From assembly GCA_016794525.1 (NCBI GenBank), contig JAEUJY010000040.1, positions 84,456 to 148,455 of the forward strand: a stretch of DNA of 64,000 bases, in the 5' to 3' direction. A program made the position numbers and the translations under genes. The notes under the pieces are model-generated. The model was not told where the DNA came from. It ran no database searches and saw nothing but the letters and a program-made list of their open reading frames with translations. This document shows positions 50,718 through 58,999 of the stretch, one piece after another; position 1 is the stretch's first letter; the number at the start of each line of letters is the position of its first letter. This DNA comes from Myxococcales bacterium. GTDB lineage: Bacteria > Myxococcota_A > Polyangia > Haliangiales > Haliangiaceae.

Positions 50718-50938
50718 CAGTTGCACCCGCAGCCGCCGCCCGGCTCGCCGGTGCCGCCGTCGGCGCCCTCGCGGGCCCCGGTCTTGTGCTGCGTGAACCG
50801 CGCCTCGCCGGGGTCGCGATCGGCGGTCATCGATCGCCGGGCCAGGTTCTGGCGCTCGTGCGGGCGGACCATGGCGCAGCCCGAGAGGAGTGTGATGGCG
50901 AGCACGACGACGAGGCGACAGCGCGACACGGCGCGCAT
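50717..50938 (-). CDS. DUF4266 lipoprotein
   Basis: The protein has 73 residues. The lipobox LLSGC puts the lipidated Cys at 21. The mature peptide reads CAMVRPHERQNLARRSM, then a His/Lys-rich spacer and the GGCGCN end that defines DUF4266. The terminal Cys-Gly-Cys could bind metal. The stop overlaps the DUF3570 start by one base. The partner barrel suggests an outer-membrane pair, function unknown. Confidence 0.88.
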   Translation of the reverse strand: MRAVSRCRLVVVLAITLLSGCAMVRPHERQNLARRSMTADRDPGEARFTQHKTGAREGADGGTGEPGGGCGCN

Positions 50939-51009
50939 CGTACCCGGAATCGTCGGCGGGCGCCCGATCGCGGCGCGACGCGCCGGCGGCGAGTTGTCGC
51001 GCGCCGGTC

Positions 51010-52635
51010 GTGATACTAACGGAGGCGGTGGGGCGCCCCTCGGAGCGAATCGCAGCACTCGCGGCCGCCGGCCTGCTCGGGCTCGGCGGGTGCGGCGCGT
51101 CGACCCGCGCGCCGACGCCGCCGACGCACCCGGAGGAGCGCGGCGGCAAGGAGGACCTCGCGATCGAGCTGCCCGAGGTCGAGCTGGCCGGCGTGCGGTT
51201 CGTGCCCGAGGCGATCGTCGCGCCGTCGATGCTGCTGGTGCACGGCACCCGGACCGGCACGCTCGAGCGGCTGCGCGCGACCTGGGCCCGCACCCGCGCC
51301 GACCGTCGCGCGTCGGCGGCCAAGCGCGCGCTCGACGGCCAGCTGCTGGCCACCGCGCTGTTCGAGGCGGCGCGCACCGACGTCGCGCGCCGCGACGCGC
51401 TCCTGACCGAGGCCGCCGCCGTCGTGGCCGCGATCCGGGCCGCGAGCCCGGGCACCACCGACGAGACGTCGCTGGTGATGGGCGCCGCGCTGGCCTTCGC
51501 GCTGGGTGACGCCGCCGCCGCCGAGGCGTACCTGGTCGAGCTCAGCCAGCGCTTCGCCGACCGGCCGGGCGGCGTGATGGCCCGCACCCAGCTGGCGTTC
51601 GCGCGCCTGCGCGACGGCGGCGACGCGATCGCCACCGCGCTCCTGGCCGCGGCCACGCCGGCGGCGACCGCGCCCGAGCTGGCCTACGTGATCGCCTGGA
51701 CCCGATTCCGCGCCGGCGACGGTCCCGGCGCCGCCGCGGCGATCACGCTGGCGGCCCAGGGCTGGACCGCGGCCGCGACGCTGCCCGCGCTCGAGCGCGA
51801 CTTCGTCGTGATGCACGCCCGCAGCGGCCTGCCGCTGGCGACCGCGCTCGACGCGGTGGCCGCGGTGACCGGCGACGCGCCGCGCCGCCACGCGCTCTTG
51901 TTCCAGCTCGCCACCGCCTACGGCTTCGCCGGCCGCCCCGACGAGGCGCGGGCCGCGCTCGACGCCGCGGTGGCCGCGCTGCCGGCGCCGCCGACCGAGC
52001 TGTTGCCGTCGATCCGCCTGCTGCAGGCCGAGTACGTGCGCCGGGCCGGCCGGGTCGACGAGCTCGGCACCGCGTGGCGCGCCGCGGTGGCGGCGATGGC
52101 CGCGTGCGGCAGCTGCGGCGCCGACGATCGCCGCGCGATCGGCGACGGCCTGGCGGCGCGCGCCGTCGAGGCCCACACCGTCTTCGCGACCGCCGGCGAC
52201 GGCCGCTTCCGCCGCGCGGCCGAGGAGCTCTACCGGCAGTTCGCGGCGCTGCCCGACGGCGCGGCCCGCCCCGATCACCAGGCGATGGCGCAGTACGCGG
52301 CCGACTTCGCGCAGGTCCGCGCGCCCGCCGACGGCGCGCAGTACAAGGACGCACTCGCGGTGCCGATGGCGCTGCGGCAGCAAGAGGTGCTGGCCTGCTA
52401 CGAGGCCACGCTGCAGGGCCAGCCCAGCGTCAGCGGCGCGCTGGCGGTGACGCTCGAGATCGATCAGCAGGGCGCGGTGCGCGGCGTCGCCACCGATCCG
52501 CCGCGCGGCGCCGAGGGCCTGGCCCAGGTCGCCGAGTGCGTCGACGCCCGGGCCCGCGCCTGGCAGCTGCCGGCGCGCGTGCGCCCCGGCACCGCCCGCG
52601 TGACCGCCCGCTACGTGCTCGGCGCCAGGCCGTGA
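51010..52635 (+). CDS. TPR-rich lipoprotein with AgmX/PglI-like C-terminal domain
   Basis: The protein has 541 residues from the GTG at 51010; a GTG at 51028 would give a tidier signal peptide and is an alternative. The lipobox LGLGGC is followed by a Pro/Thr linker. The body (about 85-420) is helical and TPR-like. The last 90 residues have EVLACYEATLQGQPSVSGALAVT and ECVDARARAWQLP, like the TonB-type AgmX/PglI C-terminal domain found in myxobacterial gliding and sporulation proteins. It is probably a periplasmic or outer-membrane scaffold. Its 3' end overlaps the convergent TPR gene by 25 bp. Confidence 0.78.
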   Translation: MILTEAVGRPSERIAALAAAGLLGLGGCGASTRAPTPPTHPEERGGKEDLAIELPEVELAGVRFVPEAIVAPSMLLVHGTRTGTLERLRATWARTRADRRASAAKRALDGQLLATALFEAARTDVARRDALLTEAAAVVAAIRAASPGTTDETSLVMGAALAFALGDAAAAEAYLVELSQRFADRPGGVMARTQLAFARLRDGGDAIATALLAAATPAATAPELAYVIAWTRFRAGDGPGAAAAITLAAQGWTAAATLPALERDFVVMHARSGLPLATALDAVAAVTGDAPRRHALLFQLATAYGFAGRPDEARAALDAAVAALPAPPTELLPSIRLLQAEYVRRAGRVDELGTAWRAAVAAMAACGSCGADDRRAIGDGLAARAVEAHTVFATAGDGRFRRAAEELYRQFAALPDGAARPDHQAMAQYAADFAQVRAPADGAQYKDALAVPMALRQQEVLACYEATLQGQPSVSGALAVTLEIDQQGAVRGVATDPPRGAEGLAQVAECVDARARAWQLPARVRPGTARVTARYVLGARP

Positions 52636-54044
52636 TCGTCGGCGCGCCCGCGTCGGAGCGCGCCGTGATCGACCAGGAACCGCCGGGCCAGCGCGACCCG
52701 GTGGCCGTGGCTGGCGTCGATGGCGTGAGCCAGCGGATCGCCGGCGTGATCGAGGAACGCGTGCAGCGCGCGCGCGCAGGTCGCGGGATCGCCGGCGCGA
52801 TGCGCGGCGGCCGCGAGGTTCCAGTGGTGCAGCGGCCACGCCGGCTCGAGCCACGCCGCGCGCGTCAGCGCCGCGACCGCCGCCGGGAAGTCGCCGAGCC
52901 GGAACCGGCACAGCCCGAGGTGGGCCTGGGCGTCGGGATCGTCGGGTGACAGCGCGACGCAGTGCTCGAGCAGCGGCCGGGCCCGCTCGGGCGCGCCGCC
53001 GGCCAGCAGATCGATCGCGCGGCCCAGCAGCGCGGCGCGGTCGCGGTCGGTGCCGGCCGCGAGGTGGCTGTCGGCGAGCCCCAGCAGATCGCGGCCGAGG
53101 TAGTACGGCGACGGCAGCGACTTGCCGCTGGCCACCGCGCACCGCGCGGCCGCGGCGATCAGCCGCTGGGCCGCGGTCGCGGTCAGCGCGAACCGCTGGT
53201 AGCCGTCGCCGACCAGCGGCGCGACGATCGCCTCGCGCACCTCGCGCGGCGTGGTGTCGTCGGCGTAGCGCACCGAGTCGAGCTGGCCGTCGGCGCCGCA
53301 CAGCACCGCCAGCGAGCGCCAGCGCGACTCGCCGGTGACCCGGCGCGCCACCGCGATCACGACCCGCCCGTCGGCGTGGCGCAGCCCGACCAGCAGCGCC
53401 GGCCGCCCCAGCGCGCGGGCCGGGCGCCGCGGGCGGTCCGTCGGCGTCGCCATCCGCAGCGGCGCGGTCACGCGCGACAGCTCGCCGCGCGCGTTGACGT
53501 CGAGATCGACCCGCGCGGCCAGCTCGTCGCCCAGCGCGCACGCGCGATCGGGATCGGCCTCGGAGAACGCCTCGACGAACTCGACCAGCTCGTCGGGCGC
53601 CAGCCGCGACACCAGCAGGTCGGCGGCGCTGGCGATCTCGGCCGGCGACGCCAGCTGGTGGGCGAAGCGCGCCAGCGACTGCTGGTGCATCTGGTGCGGA
53701 TCGTCGAAGCGCCCGGTCGTCGTCTCGTCGCCCAGCTCGGCCAAGAGCGCCAGCGCCGCCAGCTTGGCCTCGTCGTGGCCGTCGCGGCCGGCGAACTCGC
53801 GCAGCGCGACGCGGACGCGCTCGTCGGCGACCTGGGCCACCGCGCGCAGGAGGTCGAGGGCCCAGGCCCGCCGCGGCGGCGCCCCGGTCAGCTCGCGGAC
53901 GCACAGCGGCACCACCGTCGCGCCCAGCGACCGGGCGACGGCGCGCAGGCTCGCCTCCTCGACGCGGGTGCGCGGCGCCTCGAAGCTGGCGCGCACCCGG
54001 TGGAGGTCGATCCACGACCGCGAGATCCCGTCGGACCCAGACAC
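52611..54044 (-). CDS. TPR-containing protein, unknown function
   Basis: The protein has 477 residues from the GTG at 54044. Extending upstream would run into hexanucleotide repeat DNA read as PV/DP/GH dipeptides, which is not credible coding. Residues 1-200 are helical with HEAT-like alternation (RAWALDLLRAVAQVADERVR, LARFAHQLASPAEIASAADLL). A mixed middle domain includes ALLVGLRHADGRVVIAVARR. The C-terminal 120 residues form TPRs (LLEHCVALSPDDPDAQAHLG, HWNLAAAAHRAGD). No signal peptide or membrane helix is seen, so it is likely cytoplasmic. Its partner is unknown. Confidence 0.72.
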   Translation of the reverse strand: MSGSDGISRSWIDLHRVRASFEAPRTRVEEASLRAVARSLGATVVPLCVRELTGAPPRRAWALDLLRAVAQVADERVRVALREFAGRDGHDEAKLAALALLAELGDETTTGRFDDPHQMHQQSLARFAHQLASPAEIASAADLLVSRLAPDELVEFVEAFSEADPDRACALGDELAARVDLDVNARGELSRVTAPLRMATPTDRPRRPARALGRPALLVGLRHADGRVVIAVARRVTGESRWRSLAVLCGADGQLDSVRYADDTTPREVREAIVAPLVGDGYQRFALTATAAQRLIAAAARCAVASGKSLPSPYYLGRDLLGLADSHLAAGTDRDRAALLGRAIDLLAGGAPERARPLLEHCVALSPDDPDAQAHLGLCRFRLGDFPAAVAALTRAAWLEPAWPLHHWNLAAAAHRAGDPATCARALHAFLDHAGDPLAHAIDASHGHRVALARRFLVDHGALRRGRADDHGLAPST

Positions 54045-54104
54045 GCTTCCACGGTACGGGGCGGGATCGATCCGGTCAACGGGGGGGATCCGGACGCCCC
54101 CCAA

Positions 54105-54240
54105 CCCGTGCCCGTGCCCGTGCCCGGGCCCGTGCCCGGGATCGGGATCGGGATCGGGATCGGGATCGGGATCGGGTTCGGGATCGGTAACCGGATCGGA
54201 CCCGGGCACGGGCACGGGCACGGGCACGGGCACGGGCACG
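54105..54240. repeat. Compound hexanucleotide array: CCCGTG/CCCGGG, ATCGGG, GGGCAC
   Basis: The array starts with CCCGTG and CCCGGG units at 54105-54140. Six exact ATCGGG units follow at 54141-54176, then degenerate units to about 54188, and then six exact GGGCAC units at 54204-54239. The outer blocks are reverse complements of each other, so the whole can fold back on itself around the ATCGGG core. It abuts the nitrilase stop (54242) and ends 60 bp before the TPR gene start on the minus strand. Confidence 0.9.
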
Positions 54241-54241
54241 G

Positions 54242-55135
54242 CTAATCGAGGCGGAGACGGGCGAGGTCGCTGGCGAGGTGCGAGGGGCTCGACCAGTCGC
54301 GGTGGCCGAGGACCTGGCCGTCGGCGCGCACGCGTTCGATCGCGTCGAGGTCGAGGCGCGCGAGCACGGTGGCCGCCTCATCGAGCGGGCCGATCGCGAC
54401 GACCCCGTCGTCGGGGAAGCCGCGATCGGGCGGGGCGTAGATCGCGGCGGCGCCGTGGTTGTCGTCGACGGCGGGCGACCACGGGGCCAGGCCGACGGTC
54501 GGCGCCTGGACGACGTAGCACTGGTTCTCGAGGGCGCGCGCCTGGCAGGCGATCCGGACGCGCCAGTAGCCGGCCAGCGCGTCGGTGCAGCTCGGCACCA
54601 GGATCAGCCGGGCGCCGGCGTCGACCATGCGCCGCACCAGCAGCGGGAACTCGGCGTCGTAGCAGATCGCCACGCCGAGCGGCCCGAGCGCGGTGTCGAC
54701 CACCGTCGCCGCGCCGCCGCCGCTGACGCCCCACCGCTCGCGCTCGAAGCGGGTCATCTGCACCTTGGCGATCGCGACGTCGGCGCCCGACGGCGCGTAG
54801 AGGCGCGCGCGGTTGAGGTAGCGATCGCCGTCGCGCTCGGGCAGCGAGCCGGCCAGCAGGTGGACCCGGTGGCGGGCCGCGACCGCCGCGCACGCCGCGC
54901 GGTAGGCCGGCACCAGCGCCTGCAGCGCCGCCAGCTGCGCGTCGAGATCGGCGGCCACCTCGGCCGGCAGCGCCGAGGTCAGCTCCATCGCCGCGTACTC
55001 GGGGATCACCACCAGCTCGGCGCCGTCGGCCGCGGCGGCGCCGACCAGCCGATCGAGCTTGGCGGCGGCGCCGGCGACCGAGCCGACCGGCTCGATCGGG
55101 TAGCTGATCGCCGCGACGGTGACGGCGGCGGTCAC
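54242..55135 (-). CDS. Carbon-nitrogen hydrolase (nitrilase superfamily)
   Basis: The protein has 297 residues from a GTG start overlapping the GNAT stop (GTGA). The catalytic triad is visible: Glu46 in VVIPEYAAME, Lys124 in VAIAKVQM and Cys158 in VAICYDAEF. A second conserved region is CQARALENQCYVVQA. Such enzymes cleave amides or nitriles; the specific substrate is not predictable. In many bacteria the same GNAT plus C-N hydrolase pair is fused or adjacent. It is the last gene of a three-gene coupled operon. The repeat array lies directly after its stop. Confidence 0.9.
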   Translation of the reverse strand: MTAAVTVAAISYPIEPVGSVAGAAAKLDRLVGAAAADGAELVVIPEYAAMELTSALPAEVAADLDAQLAALQALVPAYRAACAAVAARHRVHLLAGSLPERDGDRYLNRARLYAPSGADVAIAKVQMTRFERERWGVSGGGAATVVDTALGPLGVAICYDAEFPLLVRRMVDAGARLILVPSCTDALAGYWRVRIACQARALENQCYVVQAPTVGLAPWSPAVDDNHGAAAIYAPPDRGFPDDGVVAIGPLDEAATVLARLDLDAIERVRADGQVLGHRDWSSPSHLASDLARLRLD

Positions 55136-55725
55136 GCCAGCGCCTTGGTCCAGAACACCATCGGCTTGGCGGTCTCGGCCTCGGCGTCGAGGTCCTTCCA
55201 CGCGAACTGCCCGACGATGTCCGGGCGCCGGACGAAGCCGCGCTTGCCCCAGAACCGATCGAGCGGCACGTAGTCGGCCGGGCGCCGCGGGTGATCGGCG
55301 GGGCGATCGACCGCGCAGAACGCGGCGGTGCGGTAGCCGCGGGCCCGGGCGAACGCCTCGCGCTCGTCGAAGAAGCGGTGGCCCAGGCCGCGGCCGCGGA
55401 AGTCGCGGCGCAGCACCGACTCGCCGAAGTAGTAGACGGTCGCGGGATCGTAGCCGGCCGCGACCAGCGGCGGCACCACCTCGTCGGAGTGCGCCGCCAG
55501 CGGCAACGCGGTGGCCGCGCCGACCAGCTCGTCGCCGGCCCACGCGATCGCGACCAGCGCGTCGGGGGTCGCGGCGTAGGGCGCCAGGTACCGCTCCTCG
55601 TAGGCGACGTCGCCGTCGTACAGGTACGGCCACTCGCGGAACACCTCGATGCGCAGCACCGCCAGCGCCGCCAGGTACTCGCCGACCGCGGCGCCGGTGA
55701 TCGCCTCGACCCGCGGCTCGATCAC
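55132..55725 (-). CDS. GNAT-family N-acetyltransferase
   Basis: The protein has 197 residues from a GTG that overlaps the upstream stop. The acetyl-CoA-binding loop reads RRDFRGRGLGHRFFDE, matching the R/Q-x-x-G-x-G/A motif, after the strand VYYFGESVL. The tail GRP-type YVPLDRFWGKRGFVRR resembles the YhcX/C-N-hydrolase-linked GNAT subgroup. It transfers acetyl from acetyl-CoA to an amine, substrate unknown. It is coupled upstream to the SnoaL-like gene and downstream to the nitrilase. Confidence 0.9.
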   Translation of the reverse strand: MIEPRVEAITGAAVGEYLAALAVLRIEVFREWPYLYDGDVAYEERYLAPYAATPDALVAIAWAGDELVGAATALPLAAHSDEVVPPLVAAGYDPATVYYFGESVLRRDFRGRGLGHRFFDEREAFARARGYRTAAFCAVDRPADHPRRPADYVPLDRFWGKRGFVRRPDIVGQFAWKDLDAEAETAKPMVFWTKALA

Positions 55726-56120
55726 TGCACCTGCTCCAGCCAGTCGGCCAGGTTGTAGAAGTTGGTGACCCGCGCGATCCGGCCGTCGCGCACGGTGAAG
55801 AACGCGCCGCCGGGCAGCACGTAGCGCTGGCCGTGGGCCGGCGGCAGGCCGTCGTCGGCGACCAGGTACTCGCCGTGGACGGTCCACTCGGCGGCGAAGC
55901 GATCGGCGCGGCCGGGCGCGGCCAGGACGACGATGTCCTCGAGGCGCTCGCGGTAGCAGCGGTTCATCCGGCCCAGGAACGCGCGGAACGCGTCCTTGCC
56001 GGTCTCGCGGCGGCCCTGGTTGAGATCGTGGGCGACGTCGTCGGCGAGGCAGGCCAGCATGCCGTCCCAGTCGCCGGCGTTGAACGCCGCGTAGTACTGC
56101 TCGATGATCCCGATGGTCAC
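55722..56120 (-). CDS. SnoaL/ketosteroid-isomerase-like protein
   Basis: The protein has 132 residues from a GTG start and adopts an NTF2-like alpha+beta cone: IIEQYYAAFNAGDWDGMLACL, then a conserved AEWTVHGEYL and the end VTNFYNLADWLEQV. Members are isomerases, cyclases or accessory subunits. The catalytic Asp/His cannot be placed with certainty. It is first in an operon with the GNAT and nitrilase genes, each overlap being a 4-nt GTGA. It is divergent from the flavoprotein gene, whose start is 20 bp away. Confidence 0.85.
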   Translation of the reverse strand: MTIGIIEQYYAAFNAGDWDGMLACLADDVAHDLNQGRRETGKDAFRAFLGRMNRCYRERLEDIVVLAAPGRADRFAAEWTVHGEYLVADDGLPPAHGQRYVLPGGAFFTVRDGRIARVTNFYNLADWLEQVQ

Positions 56121-56125
56121 CGCGG

Positions 56126-56131
56126 TACAGT
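56126..56131 (+). promoter_or_regulatory. Putative -10 hexamer TACAGT
   Basis: TACAGT lies 9 nt before the ATG at 56141 in a 20-bp gap between divergent genes, so their promoters must overlap coding or each other. Confidence 0.3.
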
Positions 56132-56140
56132 ACCAGCGCG

Positions 56141-57616
56141 ATGACCGCTCGCTACGACCTGTGCATCCTCGGCGCCGGCCCCGCGGGCCTGGCCGCCGCC
56201 GCCCGCGCCCACGACCTCGGCCTGCGAACCGCGCTGATCGAGCCCGGCCGGCCCGGCGGCGTCGGCGTCGCCGACGGCGCGCTGTCGTCGAAGACGCTGT
56301 GGCACCTGTCGATGGACTACGCGCGGGCCTGCCGCAGCGATCGCGGCTACGACGGCCGCGGCCTGGCCGTCGACTGGGGCGAGGTGGTCGGCCAGGTCGG
56401 CGCGGCGTGCGGCGAGGCCTGGGCCCAGGCGGCGCGGCTGCTCGAGTTCTGGCGCGCGCCCAGCCCGCGCGGCGGCGTCGTCGAACACGTCGTCGGCCGC
56501 GGCCGGTTCGTCGCCGCCGATCGGATCGCCGTCGACGGCCCGGCCCCGCGCGAGCTGGCGGCCGATCGGTTCCTGGTGGCGGTCGGCTCGCGCCCGCGCG
56601 GCCTGCCCGGCGTGGTGGTCGACGGCGAGCGCATCGTCACCAGCGATCACATCGAGCGGCTGCCGGCGCTGCCGCGGCGGCTGGCGGTGATCGGCGCTGG
56701 CGTCGTCGGCTGCGAGTACGCGACGGTGTTCGCCAACCTCGGCCAGACCGAGGTCACGATCTTCGATCGCGGCCACCGCATCCTCGGCTTCGAGGACGCC
56801 GACGTCGCCGCCGAGGTCGCGGCCAGCTTCGCGCGGATCGGCATCGCGATCGTCCACGGCGCGCGCCTCGAGCGGGTCGTCCGCGACGGCGCGGTGGTCC
56901 AGGTCAGCGGCACCACCGTCGACGCCGACGGCCGCGCCGCGCCGCTGGCCCGCGAGTTCGACGCGGTCTTGCTGGCGGTGGGGCGGACGCCGTCGCTCGA
57001 CGGCCTCGGCCTCGAGCACCCGGGCGTCGCCGTCGACAAGGGCGCGATCGTCTCGCCGACCCGCGGCACCGCGCGCACCACCGCCGCCCACGTCTGGGCC
57101 GCCGGCGACGTCACCCCCGACGTCATGCTGGCCAACGTCGCCGAGCAGGAGGGCCGCCACGCCGTCGAGGATCTCGCCGGGCTGGCGCCGCGGCCGCTGG
57201 CCTACGAGGCCAAGAGCGCGATCTTCTTCTTCCGTCCCGAGGTCGCGGCGGTCGGCCTCAACGAGCAGATGGCCAAGGCCGCGGGGCTGGCGTACCGCGC
57301 CGCCGTGGTGCCGCACGCCGTGTTGCGCCGCGCGATCGCGATGCGCGCCACCGACGGCTTCGTCAAGCTGCTGGCCGCCCCCGACGGCACGCTGCTCGGG
57401 CTGCGCGTCGTCGGCCCGCAGGCGTCGAGCTGCATCCAGGGCGTCGCGCTGCTGATCGAGAGCGGCGGCACGCTGGCCGACCTCGACCGCTGCCCGCACC
57501 CGCACCCGGCGGTCACCGAGGGCGTCCAGGAGGCGGCGCGGGTGCTGCTCGGCTCGTCGCTGTACGAGCCGGCCGCGTTCCCCGGGCTGGTCCGCGTCAT
57601 CGAGGGCGCGGCGTAG
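56141..57616 (+). CDS. Pyridine nucleotide-disulfide-oxidoreductase-family flavoprotein lacking redox cysteines
   Basis: The protein has 491 residues with the layout of dihydrolipoamide dehydrogenase. The FAD motif is GAGPAG (11-16), the NAD motif GAGVVGCEYATVF near 185, and VWAAGDVTPDVMLANVAEQEG is the second FAD motif. The interface domain has the His-Glu pair in HPHPAVTEGVQEAAR near 450-465. The usual CxxxxC redox pair, which should sit in the GG-C-NxGC-PSK segment at 39-51, reads GGVGVADGALSSK, so both cysteines are lost. It may instead act as a soluble transhydrogenase, oxidase or other reductase with a different second substrate. It is single-gene. Confidence 0.87.
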   Translation: MTARYDLCILGAGPAGLAAAARAHDLGLRTALIEPGRPGGVGVADGALSSKTLWHLSMDYARACRSDRGYDGRGLAVDWGEVVGQVGAACGEAWAQAARLLEFWRAPSPRGGVVEHVVGRGRFVAADRIAVDGPAPRELAADRFLVAVGSRPRGLPGVVVDGERIVTSDHIERLPALPRRLAVIGAGVVGCEYATVFANLGQTEVTIFDRGHRILGFEDADVAAEVAASFARIGIAIVHGARLERVVRDGAVVQVSGTTVDADGRAAPLAREFDAVLLAVGRTPSLDGLGLEHPGVAVDKGAIVSPTRGTARTTAAHVWAAGDVTPDVMLANVAEQEGRHAVEDLAGLAPRPLAYEAKSAIFFFRPEVAAVGLNEQMAKAAGLAYRAAVVPHAVLRRAIAMRATDGFVKLLAAPDGTLLGLRVVGPQASSCIQGVALLIESGGTLADLDRCPHPHPAVTEGVQEAARVLLGSSLYEPAAFPGLVRVIEGAA

Positions 57617-57682
57617 CGCGGCGGCGCGCCGCGACGACGCGCCGCAGTTGACCGCCCCCGGCGCCAGCCCGACGGTGCCGGT

Positions 57683-58073
57683 GTGCGGTGCGCGGGCCTG
57701 GCCATGCTCTGGGGCACGCTCGTCATGAGCGCGGCGCCGCCGGCGTGGGCCGAGGGGCCCGACCCGCTGGGCCGCCGGGCGTTCGTCGGCGCCGACCTGC
57801 GGACCGATCTCGGGACCCACTGGGGCCGGGTAGATCGCGATCGACCGCGGCGCGCAGTACCAGCACGCCGCGTTGGCCGGCACCGCCGGCGAGCTGCCCC
57901 CGCTGCTCGCCGATCGCTTGCGGGTCCGCGTCGGGCTCGAGTTCCAGGTCACCACGATCCGGCAGGGGGCGGGGATCTCGACCGACGTGTTCTCGCTGAC
58001 CAGCGATCGCCACTTCTGGGACCTGTTCAGCTTCAACTTCGCGGTGCGGGTGGAGCTGGTGTCGCCGATCTGA
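57683..58073 (+). pseudogene. Frameshifted small exported/barrel protein
   Basis: Frame 1 from the GTG at 57683 gives a signal peptide (LAMLWGTLVMSAAPPAWA) and VGADLRTDLGTHWGRV, then turns Arg-rich. The next frame, from 57834, gives IAIDRGAQYQHAALAG and continues to FNFAVRVELVSPI with a stop at 58073. Joining them by removing one base near 57833 gives one coherent protein of about 130 residues with beta-strand pattern. It is either a true pseudogene or a sequencing indel. Confidence 0.6.
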
Positions 58074-58092
58074 CGGCGCGCGCGGTTCGCGC

Positions 58093-58098
58093 TACCGT
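58093..58098 (+). promoter_or_regulatory. Putative -10 hexamer TACCGT
   Basis: TACCGT lies 6 nt before the GTG at 58105, with no Shine-Dalgarno sequence. Confidence 0.3.
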
Positions 58099-58104
58099 CG
58101 CGCC

Positions 58105-58986
58105 GTGACCGCCGCCGTGCACACCGTCCGCACCGATGACGACGAGCCGCTGGCCTACGCGATCCACGGCGGCGGCGCCGCGACGCCGATCCTGACGACC
58201 CACGGCCTGGTGTCGTCGGGGCAGCACTGGCAGGCGTTCGTGCCGCACTTCGCCGCGACCCGGCCGGTGGTGAGCTGGGACTACCGCGGCCACGGCGGCC
58301 TGCCGGCGCCGCGCGCGCCGATGGCGATCAGCGTCGCGCGCTTCGCCGACGACGGCGCCGCGGTGTGGCGGGCCGCGGCCCAGCCGCCGGCGGTGGTGGT
58401 CGGGCTGAGCTTCGGCGTGCAGGTCGCGCTCGAGCTGTGGCGGCGCCACCCGGCCGCGGTGCGCGCGCTGGTCTTGATCTGCGGCACGCCCGGTCACCCG
58501 CTCGATCGGCTGTCGGCGGCGCCCGGCCTCCGGCGCGCGGCGGCGGGCGCGATGCGCTGGCTGGGCGCGCACCCGGCGCTGGCGGCGCGGCTGCTGGCCC
58601 CGCTGCGCGCGCCGCTCGGGGTGCGGGTCGCGCGCGAGCTGGCCTACCTGTCGGGCGGCGCCCACCGCGCGCAGTGCCCGGTCGACGTCCTCGAGGGCCT
58701 GTTCGCCCACGTCGCCAGCCTCGACCCGGCCGTGATCGCCGCGGTGACCGCGGCGTACTTCGAGCACGACGCGGCCGACGTGCTGGCGTCGATCGCCGTG
58801 CCGACGCTGATCATCGCCGGCGATCGCGATCAGCTGACGCCGGTGGCGATCGCCGAGCGCATGCACCGGACGATCGCCGGCAGCCGGCTGGTGGTGTTCC
58901 CCGGCCACAGCCACCTGGTGCAGGTCGAGCGCCCGGCCGACGTCCACGCGGCGATCGACGGCTTCCTCGCCGAGCACCGGCTGTAG
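58105..58986 (+). CDS. Alpha/beta hydrolase
   Basis: The protein has 293 residues from a GTG start. The catalytic triad is visible: Ser in VVVGLSFGVQ (nucleophile elbow GLSFG), Asp in IIAGDRDQLTP and His in PGHSHLVQVERP. The THGLVSSGQHW segment is the oxyanion loop. Length and cap region (about 130-215) fit esterase or C-C hydrolase families. No signal peptide is present. It is the functional counterpart to the degenerate hydrolase domain in the 42.4-kb fusion. Its neighbour is the convergent GGDEF gene, 13 bp away. The substrate is unknown. Confidence 0.88.
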   Translation: MTAAVHTVRTDDDEPLAYAIHGGGAATPILTTHGLVSSGQHWQAFVPHFAATRPVVSWDYRGHGGLPAPRAPMAISVARFADDGAAVWRAAAQPPAVVVGLSFGVQVALELWRRHPAAVRALVLICGTPGHPLDRLSAAPGLRRAAAGAMRWLGAHPALAARLLAPLRAPLGVRVARELAYLSGGAHRAQCPVDVLEGLFAHVASLDPAVIAAVTAAYFEHDAADVLASIAVPTLIIAGDRDQLTPVAIAERMHRTIAGSRLVVFPGHSHLVQVERPADVHAAIDGFLAEHRL

Positions 58987-58999
58987 GCGGCGTCGCGGC

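Noticed and set aside
52611..54239. Longer form of the TPR protein starting in the repeat array
   Set aside because: The extra N-terminus would be PV, DP and GH dipeptides from hexanucleotide repeats, and the GTG at 54044 fits better.
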